27,992 nucleotides of DNA from Kingella denitrificans ATCC 33394. GTDB lineage: Bacteria; Pseudomonadota; Gammaproteobacteria; Burkholderiales; Neisseriaceae. Each line of letters begins with the position of its first letter. The first letter of the stretch is position 1. The stretch spans positions 1 to 27,992 of the forward strand of contig NZ_GL870929.1 in the NCBI RefSeq assembly GCF_000190695.1, read 5' to 3'. Under the pieces are notes generated by a model that made no database searches, had not been told where the DNA came from, and was given only the letters and a program-made list of their open reading frames with translations. The translations under genes were made by a program, and so were the position numbers. Below are positions 1 to 7,711 of this stretch, in pieces.

Positions 1-57
1 CGGTGCTTTAGAATTATGAAATTGTAAAAAGTGCAGGCTGCTTTGCTACGCCAAAGC

Positions 58-1212
58 TTACAATTTATGGCACATATCGCCCATTAAGAAGCCTTGCCAA
101 TCAACAGAAATATTTTTTCCAAATGCAATCACTTTAAATAGCTCGCCCATTTCGTGCTGTGCTGTTAATTGATGTACTGCCGCAGCAGCCCGTATGTATT
201 CTACAGAATCAGCTTCTGGATACTGTTGCCCCAATCGTTCCAAAATGCCCAAATTAAATAAGAAATTTGCCTGTGTTGTATATCCGATTAAATCAAGCCC
301 GTTTGTGCAGGCTGCATCGGCGATATCACTGAAATTCACATGACTTGTCAAATCAGTCAAACCGACACGGTAAAATGGGTCATGGATACTATGATGTCGG
401 TGATGTCCAATTAATGTGCCATCATTACGTTGCGGGTGATAATATTGCGCCGCATCAAAACCATAATCAATCCATATCATGGCGCCGCGGGTTAGCTTTT
501 GCGCCAGAGTTTGGATAAAGGCATATTGGGTTAAATGCAATTCGCTGGTATAAGGCGTATTGTCTGGGAAATACTGCAAAGCAGCCTGCACTATATTTTC
601 ATCTTCAGTCTCTTGATATTTCAGTATAAACTTATCTCCTTCTTGGCTGACGCAAGCGCGTTGCCATTTATTTGATTCGTTATGCCGAATGCGTTCTATC
701 GGCATTGCATCCAATACTTCATTTCCAATCAAAATCCCTTCCAACTGTTCCGGTAGTTGTGCCAACCATTCGACCTTGTCGAGGAACTCTGGGGCATATT
801 CGGCAATATGCTGCCGTTGTTGTTTGGCTAATTGTGCAGATACTTCAACGATATAGTAAGTGTGCAGGCTGCTTTCGAGTGCATTGAGCAAATCTGCCGC
901 CAATACGCCTGTTCCGGCACCAAATTCATAAATAACACCACCTACTTCTGGCAAAAGAGGCTTTAGTTGCTGTGCCAAGGTTTGGGCAAACAGTGGGCTT
1001 AAGGTGGGGGCGGTAATAAAATCTCCAGCCTGTCCGATTTTAAGGCGTCCGTTGGCGTAATAGCCCAAGTTGGGTGCATAAAGTGCCAACTCCATGAAGC
1101 GTGAAAAAGGAATATCACCTTTTTCGCGGATTTCGTTTTGAATAAGCTGGCAAAGGGCTTGTGAGCATTGCTGTTCTTCTTTTGTGAGGTCGGCGATTTG
1201 TAGGGTTTTCAT
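58..1212 (-). CDS. MidA/NDUFAF7-family SAM-dependent methyltransferase
   Basis: The 384-residue product matches the MidA (COG1565, formerly DUF185) family of class I methyltransferases. The conserved N-terminal block with the RFMELALYAPNLGYY stretch lies at about residues 38-52, followed by GDFITAP (63-69). The glycine-rich SAM-binding motif EFGAGTG is at 96-102. The mitochondrial relative NDUFAF7 methylates an arginine of a complex I subunit. The bacterial substrate is not established, so protein arginine methylation here is inference. The length is usual for the family. The gene is divergent from the dcw cluster and shares a 301-base intergenic region with mraZ. No clear Shine-Dalgarno precedes the start, which is chosen because the family N-terminus follows it closely. 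An uptake sequence lies inside the gene (863-874) and another just past the stop (32-43). Base composition is more AT-rich than most of the window. Confidence 0.85.
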   Translation of the reverse strand: MKTLQIADLTKEEQQCSQALCQLIQNEIREKGDIPFSRFMELALYAPNLGYYANGRLKIGQAGDFITAPTLSPLFAQTLAQQLKPLLPEVGGVIYEFGAGTGVLAADLLNALESSLHTYYIVEVSAQLAKQQRQHIAEYAPEFLDKVEWLAQLPEQLEGILIGNEVLDAMPIERIRHNESNKWQRACVSQEGDKFILKYQETEDENIVQAALQYFPDNTPYTSELHLTQYAFIQTLAQKLTRGAMIWIDYGFDAAQYYHPQRNDGTLIGHHRHHSIHDPFYRVGLTDLTSHVNFSDIADAACTNGLDLIGYTTQANFLFNLGILERLGQQYPEADSVEYIRAAAAVHQLTAQHEMGELFKVIAFGKNISVDWQGFLMGDMCHKL

Positions 1213-1402
1213 GGTTAAAATAAGTAAATTTACAAATTGGTCAGAGGAGTATCATTTTGTCATTTCCAATAGGGCATAGTTTTTACTTTGTTTTATTGGA
1301 ATTTTTTTCTTTGCTATGTTGGTGAGCGTTGCGATGGGCGTATTTTAGCATTTAATCATCAAAAATTTGATTACAAATAGGTAGGTTATCGCATGGGCAA
1401 TA

Positions 1403-1431
1403 TTGACCTGACGCAATTTTTTGCTTATAGT
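1403..1431 (+). promoter_or_regulatory. Sigma70-type promoter of the dcw cluster
   Basis: TTGACC (1403-1408) and TATAGT (1426-1431) are separated by exactly 17 bases, near-consensus -35 and -10 hexamers. Transcription would begin at about 1438, giving a leader of about 75 bases before mraZ. A weaker alternative, TTGGTG (1319-1324) and TATTTT (1341-1346) with a 16-base spacer, lies upstream. The rest of the 1213-1513 intergenic region holds no recognisable gene. Confidence 0.6.
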
Positions 1432-1439
1432 GTCAAATT

Positions 1440-1464
1440 GTGGGGAGAAGTGGTGCAAAGTGTG
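1440..1464 (+). promoter_or_regulatory. Putative MraZ operator (three 10-base-spaced GTG boxes)
   Basis: Three direct repeats, GTGGG, GTGGT and GTGTG, begin at 1440, 1450 and 1460, each separated by five bases. This is the layout known for MraZ binding sites upstream of mraZ in other bacteria (GTGGG-N5 repeated). The first box fits best and the third is degenerate. The site starts right at the predicted transcription start, where a bound multimer could block initiation. MraZ binding here is inferred from spacing and position. Confidence 0.5.
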
Positions 1465-1513
1465 TCATTATCCCTCAATAAATTAAATTTTGTTTCCGTA
1501 GTGCTCTGTTTTT

Positions 1514-1984
1514 ATGTTCCGAGGTTCTCACGACTTAACCATTGATACCAAAGGGCGTTTGGCGATTCCTGCCAAATTGCGCGAGGTTTTGTCACGCCGT
1601 TTCAAAACGGATGAGAACGAACCTAATTGGGTGGTTACACTGGACAGCCGTAAACGTTTGCTGTTTTATCCCGAGTCCGAATGGGAAAAGGTGGAACAAA
1701 AACTGTTGAATTTAAATGTAAACGGCAAACCGAATTTGCAGTTGTACCAAAATTTGCTGCTGCATAATGCGGAAACGTTGGAAATGGATAGTGCGGGCCG
1801 TGTGCTGCTACCGGCTAATCTGCGCCGCTTGGTGAATTTTGATAAGGAAGTGAGCCTTTTAGGGCGTGTGAATCGTCTGGAACTGTGGGATAGGGAACAA
1901 AAACAAGCAGAAACAGAGGCGGCATTATCGATTGATGAGACCGAATTGAACTTTGATTTAAGCCAAACCGATTTGCAATTATGA
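1514..1984 (+). CDS. mraZ: MraZ transcriptional regulator
   Basis: The 156-residue protein has the two AbrB-like halves of MraZ. The first carries the DTKGRLAIPAKLR signature near residue 11 and the second the matching DSAGRVLLPANLR near residue 93. MraZ forms a ring-shaped multimer that binds repeats upstream of its own gene and regulates the dcw cluster. The start gives the family N-terminus MFRGSH, although no obvious Shine-Dalgarno precedes it. The stop overlaps the rsmH start by four bases (ATGA), so the two genes are probably translationally coupled. Gene order mraZ-rsmH-ftsL-ftsI is the standard head of a dcw cluster. Confidence 0.95.
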   Translation: MFRGSHDLTIDTKGRLAIPAKLREVLSRRFKTDENEPNWVVTLDSRKRLLFYPESEWEKVEQKLLNLNVNGKPNLQLYQNLLLHNAETLEMDSAGRVLLPANLRRLVNFDKEVSLLGRVNRLELWDREQKQAETEAALSIDETELNFDLSQTDLQL

Positions 1985-2952
1985 CCACTCAATCGTTTGA
2001 ACATATTACCGTTTTGTTGAATGAGGCAGTGGATGCGCTGAATGTCCGGCCGTCGGGAATTTATGTGGACGGAACGTTTGGGCGTGGGGGGCATTCCCGT
2101 TTGATTTTATCGCGCTTGAATGAACAGGGGCGTTTGATTGTATTTGATAAAGATCCTGCTGCGATTGCAGTGGCGCAAGAATTGGCGCGGCAAGATCAAC
2201 GTGTTTCTGTGTTCCATCAGGGATTTTCGCATTTTGATGCAGCCTGCACCGAGCTGGGTATATCGCAAATTGATGGCGCTTTGTTTGATTTGGGCATTTC
2301 CTCGCCGCAGATTGATGATGCTTCAAGGGGTTTCAGTTTTCGTTTTGATGCACCGCTGGATATGCGGATGGATACGACGCGCGGCGAATCGGCGGCAGAA
2401 TGGTTGATGCATGCGGACGAACAGGAAATACATGAGGTAATTAAAAATTATGGTGAAGAGCGGTTTAGTCGCCAAATCGCGCGCGCAATTGTTGCAAAGC
2501 GTATCGAAGCGCCCATCCATACAACCGGCCAGCTGGCGGAGATTGCGGCACAGTGCGTCCGTAGTCGTGAGAAAGGGCAGCACCCTGCAACGCGCACCTT
2601 CCAGGCCATTCGCATCTACATTAACCGCGAGTTGGACGAAGTGGCGCAAGTCCTGCCGCAAGTAACGACGCGGTTAAACACGCACGGGCGGTTGGCAGTT
2701 ATCGCGTTTCATTCGTTGGAAGACCGGATTGTCAAACAATTTATGCGCGAATACAGCACGCATGCGCCTTTGCCTAAATGGGCGGCAGTTCGAGAAGCGG
2801 ATTTGCCGAAGCCTCCTTTGAGAATTGTGGGCAAGCCGATTAAGGCGGGTGCGGAAGAATTGAATTATAATCCGCGCGCACGTTCCGCTATTTTGCGAGT
2901 GGCGGAGCGGACAGACGGCGAATTTAAACTGCAGGCTGCTTTTTCAAGATAG
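1981..2952 (+). CDS. rsmH: 16S rRNA (cytosine(1402)-N(4))-methyltransferase RsmH
   Basis: RsmH (MraW) uses SAM to methylate N4 of C1402 in the 16S rRNA P-site region. The 323-residue product shows the family features: HITVLLNEAV at the N-terminus, the SAM-binding loop DGTFGRGGH at 30-38, DLGISSPQ at about 103-110, and the conserved FHSLEDRIVK at 243-252. The C-terminal NPRARSAILR block is also typical. It begins inside the last codons of mraZ. The final codons contain an uptake sequence (2930-2941) that encodes the LQAAFSR end of the protein, so the C-terminal tail is probably tolerant of sequence change. Confidence 0.95.
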   Translation: MTTQSFEHITVLLNEAVDALNVRPSGIYVDGTFGRGGHSRLILSRLNEQGRLIVFDKDPAAIAVAQELARQDQRVSVFHQGFSHFDAACTELGISQIDGALFDLGISSPQIDDASRGFSFRFDAPLDMRMDTTRGESAAEWLMHADEQEIHEVIKNYGEERFSRQIARAIVAKRIEAPIHTTGQLAEIAAQCVRSREKGQHPATRTFQAIRIYINRELDEVAQVLPQVTTRLNTHGRLAVIAFHSLEDRIVKQFMREYSTHAPLPKWAAVREADLPKPPLRIVGKPIKAGAEELNYNPRARSAILRVAERTDGEFKLQAAFSR

Positions 2953-2956
2953 AGAT

Positions 2957-3223
2957 ATGTTTTCCAGATTAAATTTTTTATTATTGTTGGCGGTCACTTT
3001 ATCGGCGCTGTATGTGGTGGATTTGCGTTTGAAAATTAAATGGCAAACCACGGCGTACACCAAAGGTAAAGAAGAAGAAATCCGCTTAAATCAAGATAAT
3101 GCTGAATTGTTATATGAACGAAGCCAGCTGGCAGATGCGGCACTGGTCGAGCAATCGGCAAAAAATATGAATATGCACCGCGCAACGGACAAAGAAACCG
3201 TAATGGTGAAGTTTAGTCAATAA
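2957..3223 (+). CDS. ftsL: Cell division protein FtsL
   Basis: This is a small bitopic protein of 88 residues with a short N-terminus, one hydrophobic segment at about residues 5-22, and a periplasmic region predicted to be helical (about 30-65), the FtsL leucine-zipper/coiled-coil layout. FtsL joins FtsB and FtsQ in the divisome and activates FtsW-FtsI. Sequence conservation in this family is poor, so the call rests on size, topology and the fixed position between rsmH and ftsI. It starts five bases after rsmH and so depends on upstream transcription. Confidence 0.88.
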   Translation: MFSRLNFLLLLAVTLSALYVVDLRLKIKWQTTAYTKGKEEEIRLNQDNAELLYERSQLADAALVEQSAKNMNMHRATDKETVMVKFSQ

Positions 3224-3249
3224 TTTTAGATGTTTAAGTAGTAGTCGTT

Positions 3250-5028
3250 ATGCTGATTCGCAATGAACACAAGCCTTATATGGCGTATAAAAAAGAGGAA
3301 AAAATCCAACCGGCCCTCAAAAGCAATTACCGCTTGCCCACATTGTTTGGTGCAATCAGCGCGGTTTTTGTGGGCTTGATTGGTTACAGTTTTTTCGTGC
3401 AGGAAAAATACCATCAAGAATTGAGTTCCAGCAGCGAGGCGCGGTTGGTCCGCACGATTCGCGAGCCTGCACTGCGCGGCGCTATTGTGGATAGGAACGG
3501 CACGATATTGGCCGTGAGCCGTTATCTGAAAATTGCCACATTTAATCCAAGAGCGATTTATGCGCCCAAACGCAAGGGCGACACCATCAACTGGAACACC
3601 ATCAGCGATGCGCAGTTCCGCCAGTTGGCCGAAGTGTTGCAAGTGCCTGAAGCTGAGGTTCGCGCCAAATTGCAAAACCTGTCCAGCCAATATGTACAGT
3701 TCAAAACCGAATTGTCGTTGGAAGATGCCGATAAACTGAAAGCATTGGGCATTCCCACGCTGCATTTTGAAGAGCGCACCGAGCGCAGCTATCCGACAGG
3801 CAATCTGTTTTCGCACATTGTCGGATTTGCCAACAGCAAAGGGCAGGGCTTGGAAGGCTTGGAATTGAGCCAAAATAAAACATTGACCGGTGAAGACGGC
3901 AAACAGGTTGTGCTGCGCGACCGTCACCGCAATGTAATCGAACTGGTGGATTCGCCTGAAAATGTGGTGGCCAAATCCGGTGAAACGGTTACCTTGTCGC
4001 TGGATTACAATATGCAGCGTTTGGCGCGCGAACAACTGCAGGCTGCTTTGACGCAATTCAAAGCAAAAGCAGGCGGCGCGGTGGTATTGGATGCGCAAAC
4101 CGGCGAAGTGCTGGCCATGAGCAGCCTGCCGGATTACGATGCCAACCATTACGGCGAATATCCGGTGGAAAGCCGCCGCAATTTCACGGTGGGTGTGACC
4201 ATCGAACCTGGTTCCGTGATGAAACCATTTATTGTGGCCAAAGCATTGGACGACGGCAAAATCAACCGCAACACTTGGTTTAATACTTCTGCCTATGAAT
4301 TGGCCAACAAAAGAATCAGCGATACGCACGAATACGGTTCTTTGAACACGGAAGGCATTTTGCAGAAATCGTCCAACGTGGGCGTGAGCAAAATCGCGGC
4401 CATGTACGACAACCAAACCTTGTATAATTATCTGTCGGCCATCGGCTTCGGACGCAAAACGCAATCGGGCGTGGTGGGCGAGCAAAGTGCCGCTTTGAAA
4501 GCTGCCAACCGCTGGAGCCGTTTGGATAAGGCCGTTATGTCGTATGGTTATGCAATCACGGCCAACCTGCTGCAAATGGCGCAGGGATACACCATTTTCA
4601 CCACGGACGGACGATTGCAGCCTGCAACCATTTTCAAGCAGCCCAATCCGCAAAAAGGCGAAGTGATTTTGCAGCCCGAAACGGCACGCAAAATGCGCGA
4701 AATGATGATTAGCGTAACGCAAAAGGGCGGTACGGGTCAGGCCGGTGCCGTGCCGGGCTACGATGTGGCCGGCAAAACGGGTACGGCGCGCAAAGCGATT
4801 AACGGCCGCTACGAAGGCAAATATGTGGCCAGCTTTGTGGGCTTTGCGCCTGCCAAAAACCCACGCTTGATTGTGGCGGTGAGTATTGACGAGCCGGTGG
4901 GCAGCTACTACGGCGGCACGGTGGCAGGCCCCGTGTTCCGAGGCATTATGGAGGGCGGCCTGAAGCTGTTGAACGTTGCCCCGACTTATGTCAATGCCGA
5001 CAAAACCGTGCAAACCGCACAACGATAA
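3250..5028 (+). CDS. penA: Penicillin-binding protein 2 (septal transpeptidase FtsI)
   Basis: This class B PBP cross-links septal peptidoglycan. The 592-residue protein has a cytoplasmic start MLIRNEHKP resembling the gonococcal PBP2 start, a membrane anchor at about residues 32-52, and a PBP dimer domain. The transpeptidase domain shows all three active-site motifs: SVMK (catalytic Ser322 to Lys325), SSN (374-376) and KTGT (509-512). The start at 3250 is preferred over the Met at residue 11 because of that N-terminal similarity. Next to the catalytic serine the residues are Val-Met, where drug-susceptible gonococcal PBP2 has Ala-Ile (from memory). An exact uptake sequence is embedded at 4037-4048 and encodes LQAAL. 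It lies between ftsL and murE in the normal dcw order. Confidence 0.95.
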   Translation: MLIRNEHKPYMAYKKEEKIQPALKSNYRLPTLFGAISAVFVGLIGYSFFVQEKYHQELSSSSEARLVRTIREPALRGAIVDRNGTILAVSRYLKIATFNPRAIYAPKRKGDTINWNTISDAQFRQLAEVLQVPEAEVRAKLQNLSSQYVQFKTELSLEDADKLKALGIPTLHFEERTERSYPTGNLFSHIVGFANSKGQGLEGLELSQNKTLTGEDGKQVVLRDRHRNVIELVDSPENVVAKSGETVTLSLDYNMQRLAREQLQAALTQFKAKAGGAVVLDAQTGEVLAMSSLPDYDANHYGEYPVESRRNFTVGVTIEPGSVMKPFIVAKALDDGKINRNTWFNTSAYELANKRISDTHEYGSLNTEGILQKSSNVGVSKIAAMYDNQTLYNYLSAIGFGRKTQSGVVGEQSAALKAANRWSRLDKAVMSYGYAITANLLQMAQGYTIFTTDGRLQPATIFKQPNPQKGEVILQPETARKMREMMISVTQKGGTGQAGAVPGYDVAGKTGTARKAINGRYEGKYVASFVGFAPAKNPRLIVAVSIDEPVGSYYGGTVAGPVFRGIMEGGLKLLNVAPTYVNADKTVQTAQR

Positions 5029-5088
5029 TAACGGATTAACAGACCTTTGCTGTTTGCAAAACAGCAAGGGTCTGTTGGCGTTTTGAAT

Positions 5089-5125
5089 GTGCAGGCTGCC
5101 TGCAACCCCAAAAAGCAGCCTGCAC
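5089..5125. repeat. Inverted uptake-sequence pair between penA and murE
   Basis: GTGCAGGCTGC (5089-5099) and GCAGCCTGCAC (5115-5125) are perfect 11-base inverted arms around a 15-base loop. Neither side is followed by a T-run, so this does not look like an efficient intrinsic terminator. It lies 24 bases upstream of the murE start and could affect mRNA folding or partly attenuate transcription. Confidence 0.7.
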
Positions 5126-5148
5126 ACCGAAAACCAAAAGGATTCCCC

Positions 5149-7593
5149 ATGTACAGCCAAACTGCCGCCCCCAAAAATCCCCAACTCCCCGAGCTGCAAC
5201 ACCTTGCCGCCGCCGATGAGCGTCTCTGCGCCGACAGCCGTCAAATCCGTGCGGGCGATACGTTTGTGGCCTGCCGCGGCGAATATGCGGACGGGCGCGA
5301 CTATATTCAGGCAGCCGTCGATAACGGCGCAGGCTTCGTGTATTGGGATGCGGACGGTGGTTTTGAATGGCGGCCGGAATGGGACGTGCCGAACCAGGCC
5401 ATTCCCGATTTGCGCCAAATGGCGGGCATACTCGCCGCCGAAGCATACGGCAGCGTTTCAGGCAGCCTGCACATCATCGGCGTGACCGGCACCAACGGCA
5501 AAACGTCTGTTACCCAATGGCTGGCGCAGGCGGTTGATATTTTGGAACAAAAACCGCAGTCCTGCGCCATTGTCGGCACGGTCGGCAACGGCTATTGGGG
5601 CAGCCTGCAGGCCGCCACGCACACCACACCCGACCCCGTTTCCCTGCAAACCCTGTTGCGCCGATTCCAGCAGGACGGCGCGGCCTGTGTTGCCATGGAA
5701 GTGTCCAGCCACGGGCTTGACCAATACCGCGTTAACGGCACGCCCTTCCGCACCGCCGTGTTCACCAACCTGACGCGCGACCATTTGGACTACCACCGCA
5801 GCATGGAAGAATACGGCGCAGTCAAAGCACGGCTGTTCCATTGGCAAGGCCTGCAAAACGCTGTCATCAACACCGACGACGCATTCGGACAACAGCTTTG
5901 TGCCGAACTCAAACGCAGCGAAAGCAGCCTGCACGTCTATTCATACGGCTTCAACGAACAGGCCGACATCCGCATTACCCGTTTCGCCGCCAATCCGCAA
6001 GGCATGGCCATTGACGTGGCAACCCCGTGGGGCAGCGGCACGGCGCAGATCCGCCTGCTCGGCCGCTTCAACGCCCAAAATTTCGCCGCCGCACTCGGTG
6101 CACTGTGCGCGGGCGGTTACGATTTTCAGGCAGCCTTAAACGCGCTGTCGCACATCCGCCCTGCCACCGGCCGCATGGACTGCATCATCGGCGAAGGCAA
6201 ACCGCTGGTGGTGGTTGATTATGCCCACACGCCCGATGCGCTGGAAAAAGCCCTCGCTACGTTGCGCGAAATCAAGCAGCCTGCAGGCTGCCTTTGGTGC
6301 GTGTTTGGCTGCGGCGGCGATCGAGACCGCGGCAAACGCCCCCTGATGGGCGAAGTGGCTGCGCGTCTGGCGGATAAAGTTGTCGTTACCAGCGACAATC
6401 CGCGCACCGAAGACCCGCAAGCCATCATCGCCGACATCCTGCCCGCCGTCCCCCATCCCGCGCTGGTGGAAGCCGACCGCAAAGCCGCCATCGAGCAGGC
6501 CATCGCCCAAGCCGCACCGAACGACATCATTTTGATTGCCGGCAAAGGGCACGAAACTTATCAGGAAATCCACGGCGTGCGTACACATTTTTCGGATTTT
6601 GAAGTGGCGGAACAGGCGTTGGCGGAGTATGAAACGGTCTGTAAACCAAATTTTGAACCATTGAAGCGTTGGCAGGATTTCCCGCTCCAATTATTACGTC
6701 TGCAAGAACGGGGCATGACGATTCAGAATCCAAAGCGTGCTTTGCATTATTTGCAACGCATTGGCTATTACCGATTGAGCGGGTATTTTCATGTTTTCCG
6801 CCAGTGGGATAGAGAAAAACAGGAATTATCGGATATGTTTAGGCAGGATTGTGATTTTGAAACGGTTTTGTCTTTATACCTATTCGACAAAAAATTGCGC
6901 TTATTAGCAATGGATGCGTTAGAACGTATTGAAATTGCAGTAAAAGTGGATATTTCCCATTGTTTGGGGCATTATCATCCGTTGGCGTATGAAAAGCCTG
7001 CGTTTTTTGACGGCAAATTTGTCGCGGAGAACCATTCGGGAAGCCTGCACCAACAATGGTTGGTAAAGCACAATAAATTGATTAGACAGGCGCAGCGCAA
7101 AGAGTTTATACAGCATTATCAGCAAAAATACGGCTGTCTACCCGTATGGGTGGCAAGCAATATATGGGATTTTGGCGTAATGTCGCATTTATACAGTGGC
7201 ATGAAACAGCGCGATAAAAACAAGATAGCGCGGAAATATGGCTTTGCTAATGGCTATATTTTTGGACAGATACTTAAGAGTTTGAATGAAATAAGGAATA
7301 TATCTTCCCATCACGAGCGGCTTTGGAATACTCGGTTGAATAATACTTCGCCACTGCCAGCGCATGATGCTTTCTGGAAAATGCTGGATAACACGCGGCC
7401 GTTTTTCTATTTTTGCGTGATGAAAACGATGTTGGACGTATTGTGCCCTAATTCGCAATGGGGAGAACGTTTACAGGAACTATTGGCTGATTTCCCCAAA
7501 AACAGAAGTAAAAATATCAGCTTGGAAAGATTTGGTGTTGTGGGGGATTATACAGCATCAGATCTATGGACAAACAAAAACCACCGCTTGTAA
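5149..7593 (+). CDS. murE: MurE ligase fused to an Abi_2-type (HEPN) domain
   Basis: Residues 1 to about 496 are a full-length UDP-MurNAc-L-Ala-D-Glu:meso-diaminopimelate ligase. The ATP-binding loop GVTGTNGKT is at 111-119, and the DNPR motif of DAP-specific MurE enzymes is at 416-419. This cytoplasmic step adds meso-DAP to the peptidoglycan precursor. At the usual MurE end there is no stop. The frame continues through Val497-Cys498-Lys499-Pro500 into about 317 residues of Abi_2/AbiD/F type, including YYRLSGY near 540-547 and R716-N-x3-H721-H722. The chosen ATG has AAAAGGA just upstream, and an earlier in-frame start at 5047 would add an unconserved leader. No frameshift is visible. An uptake-sequence palindrome lies inside the ligase part (6274-6293). 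Normal MurE ends near 490 residues, so the fusion is real unless a base has been misread. Confidence 0.9.
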   Translation: MYSQTAAPKNPQLPELQHLAAADERLCADSRQIRAGDTFVACRGEYADGRDYIQAAVDNGAGFVYWDADGGFEWRPEWDVPNQAIPDLRQMAGILAAEAYGSVSGSLHIIGVTGTNGKTSVTQWLAQAVDILEQKPQSCAIVGTVGNGYWGSLQAATHTTPDPVSLQTLLRRFQQDGAACVAMEVSSHGLDQYRVNGTPFRTAVFTNLTRDHLDYHRSMEEYGAVKARLFHWQGLQNAVINTDDAFGQQLCAELKRSESSLHVYSYGFNEQADIRITRFAANPQGMAIDVATPWGSGTAQIRLLGRFNAQNFAAALGALCAGGYDFQAALNALSHIRPATGRMDCIIGEGKPLVVVDYAHTPDALEKALATLREIKQPAGCLWCVFGCGGDRDRGKRPLMGEVAARLADKVVVTSDNPRTEDPQAIIADILPAVPHPALVEADRKAAIEQAIAQAAPNDIILIAGKGHETYQEIHGVRTHFSDFEVAEQALAEYETVCKPNFEPLKRWQDFPLQLLRLQERGMTIQNPKRALHYLQRIGYYRLSGYFHVFRQWDREKQELSDMFRQDCDFETVLSLYLFDKKLRLLAMDALERIEIAVKVDISHCLGHYHPLAYEKPAFFDGKFVAENHSGSLHQQWLVKHNKLIRQAQRKEFIQHYQQKYGCLPVWVASNIWDFGVMSHLYSGMKQRDKNKIARKYGFANGYIFGQILKSLNEIRNISSHHERLWNTRLNNTSPLPAHDAFWKMLDNTRPFFYFCVMKTMLDVLCPNSQWGERLQELLADFPKNRSKNISLERFGVVGDYTASDLWTNKNHRL
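6640..7593 (+). other. Fused Abi_2/AbiD/F-like abortive infection domain
   Basis: This is the C-terminal domain of the MurE fusion, residues about 498-814. Features typical of the Abi_2 family (PF07751) are the KP dipeptide at the start, an LQERGM-type segment, ALHYLQRIGYYRLSGYF, LYLFDKKLRLLAMDALERIEIA, and the C-terminal RNISSHHERLWN block. The last fits the HEPN ribonuclease pattern R-x4-H, with R716 and H721. Family members act in phage exclusion, some as toxins of toxin-antitoxin systems. No ATG stands at the expected domain start; the first in-frame Met is at 6715, and GTG (6604) or TTG (6619, 6661) are possible internal starts. Composition is markedly AT-rich compared with the ligase part. 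RNase activity is inferred from the motif. Confidence 0.75.
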
Positions 7594-7609
7594 AAACAGA
7601 GGCGGCGGT
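7580..7609 (+). other. Imperfect hairpin at the 3' end of the murE-abi frame
   Basis: ACCACCGCTT (7580-7589) can pair with AGGCGGCGGT (7600-7609), with one mismatch and one G-T pair, around a 10-base loop that includes the stop codon. No T-run follows, so it is a weak terminator candidate at best. The remaining bases to 7711 hold an A8 tract and one AGGCAGCCTGCA uptake variant (7669-7680). Confidence 0.3.
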
Positions 7610-7711
7610 CATATCGGTGCGGATATTACAGCTTATATTGCCTGACGTCAAATAAAAAAAATTGTTTCAGGCAGCCTGCACATCTGCCCGCTTTGCAAAA
7701 GGCATCGAACG

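Noticed and set aside
1213..1402. Small RNA or extra gene in the mraZ upstream region
   Set aside because: No hairpin with a T-run, no open frame with a ribosome site; only AT-rich sequence and a weak promoter candidate were seen.
3226..5418. 730-codon open frame on the minus strand opposite penA and murE
   Set aside because: Composition is dominated by His, Arg, Phe and Ala, with no domain motif; it is the antisense shadow of penA and the start of murE, both of which carry full active-site motifs.
7654..7661. A8 tract upstream of the 7712 gene as a phase-variation site
   Set aside because: The tract is short, lies outside any coding frame and is not placed between convincing -35 and -10 elements.
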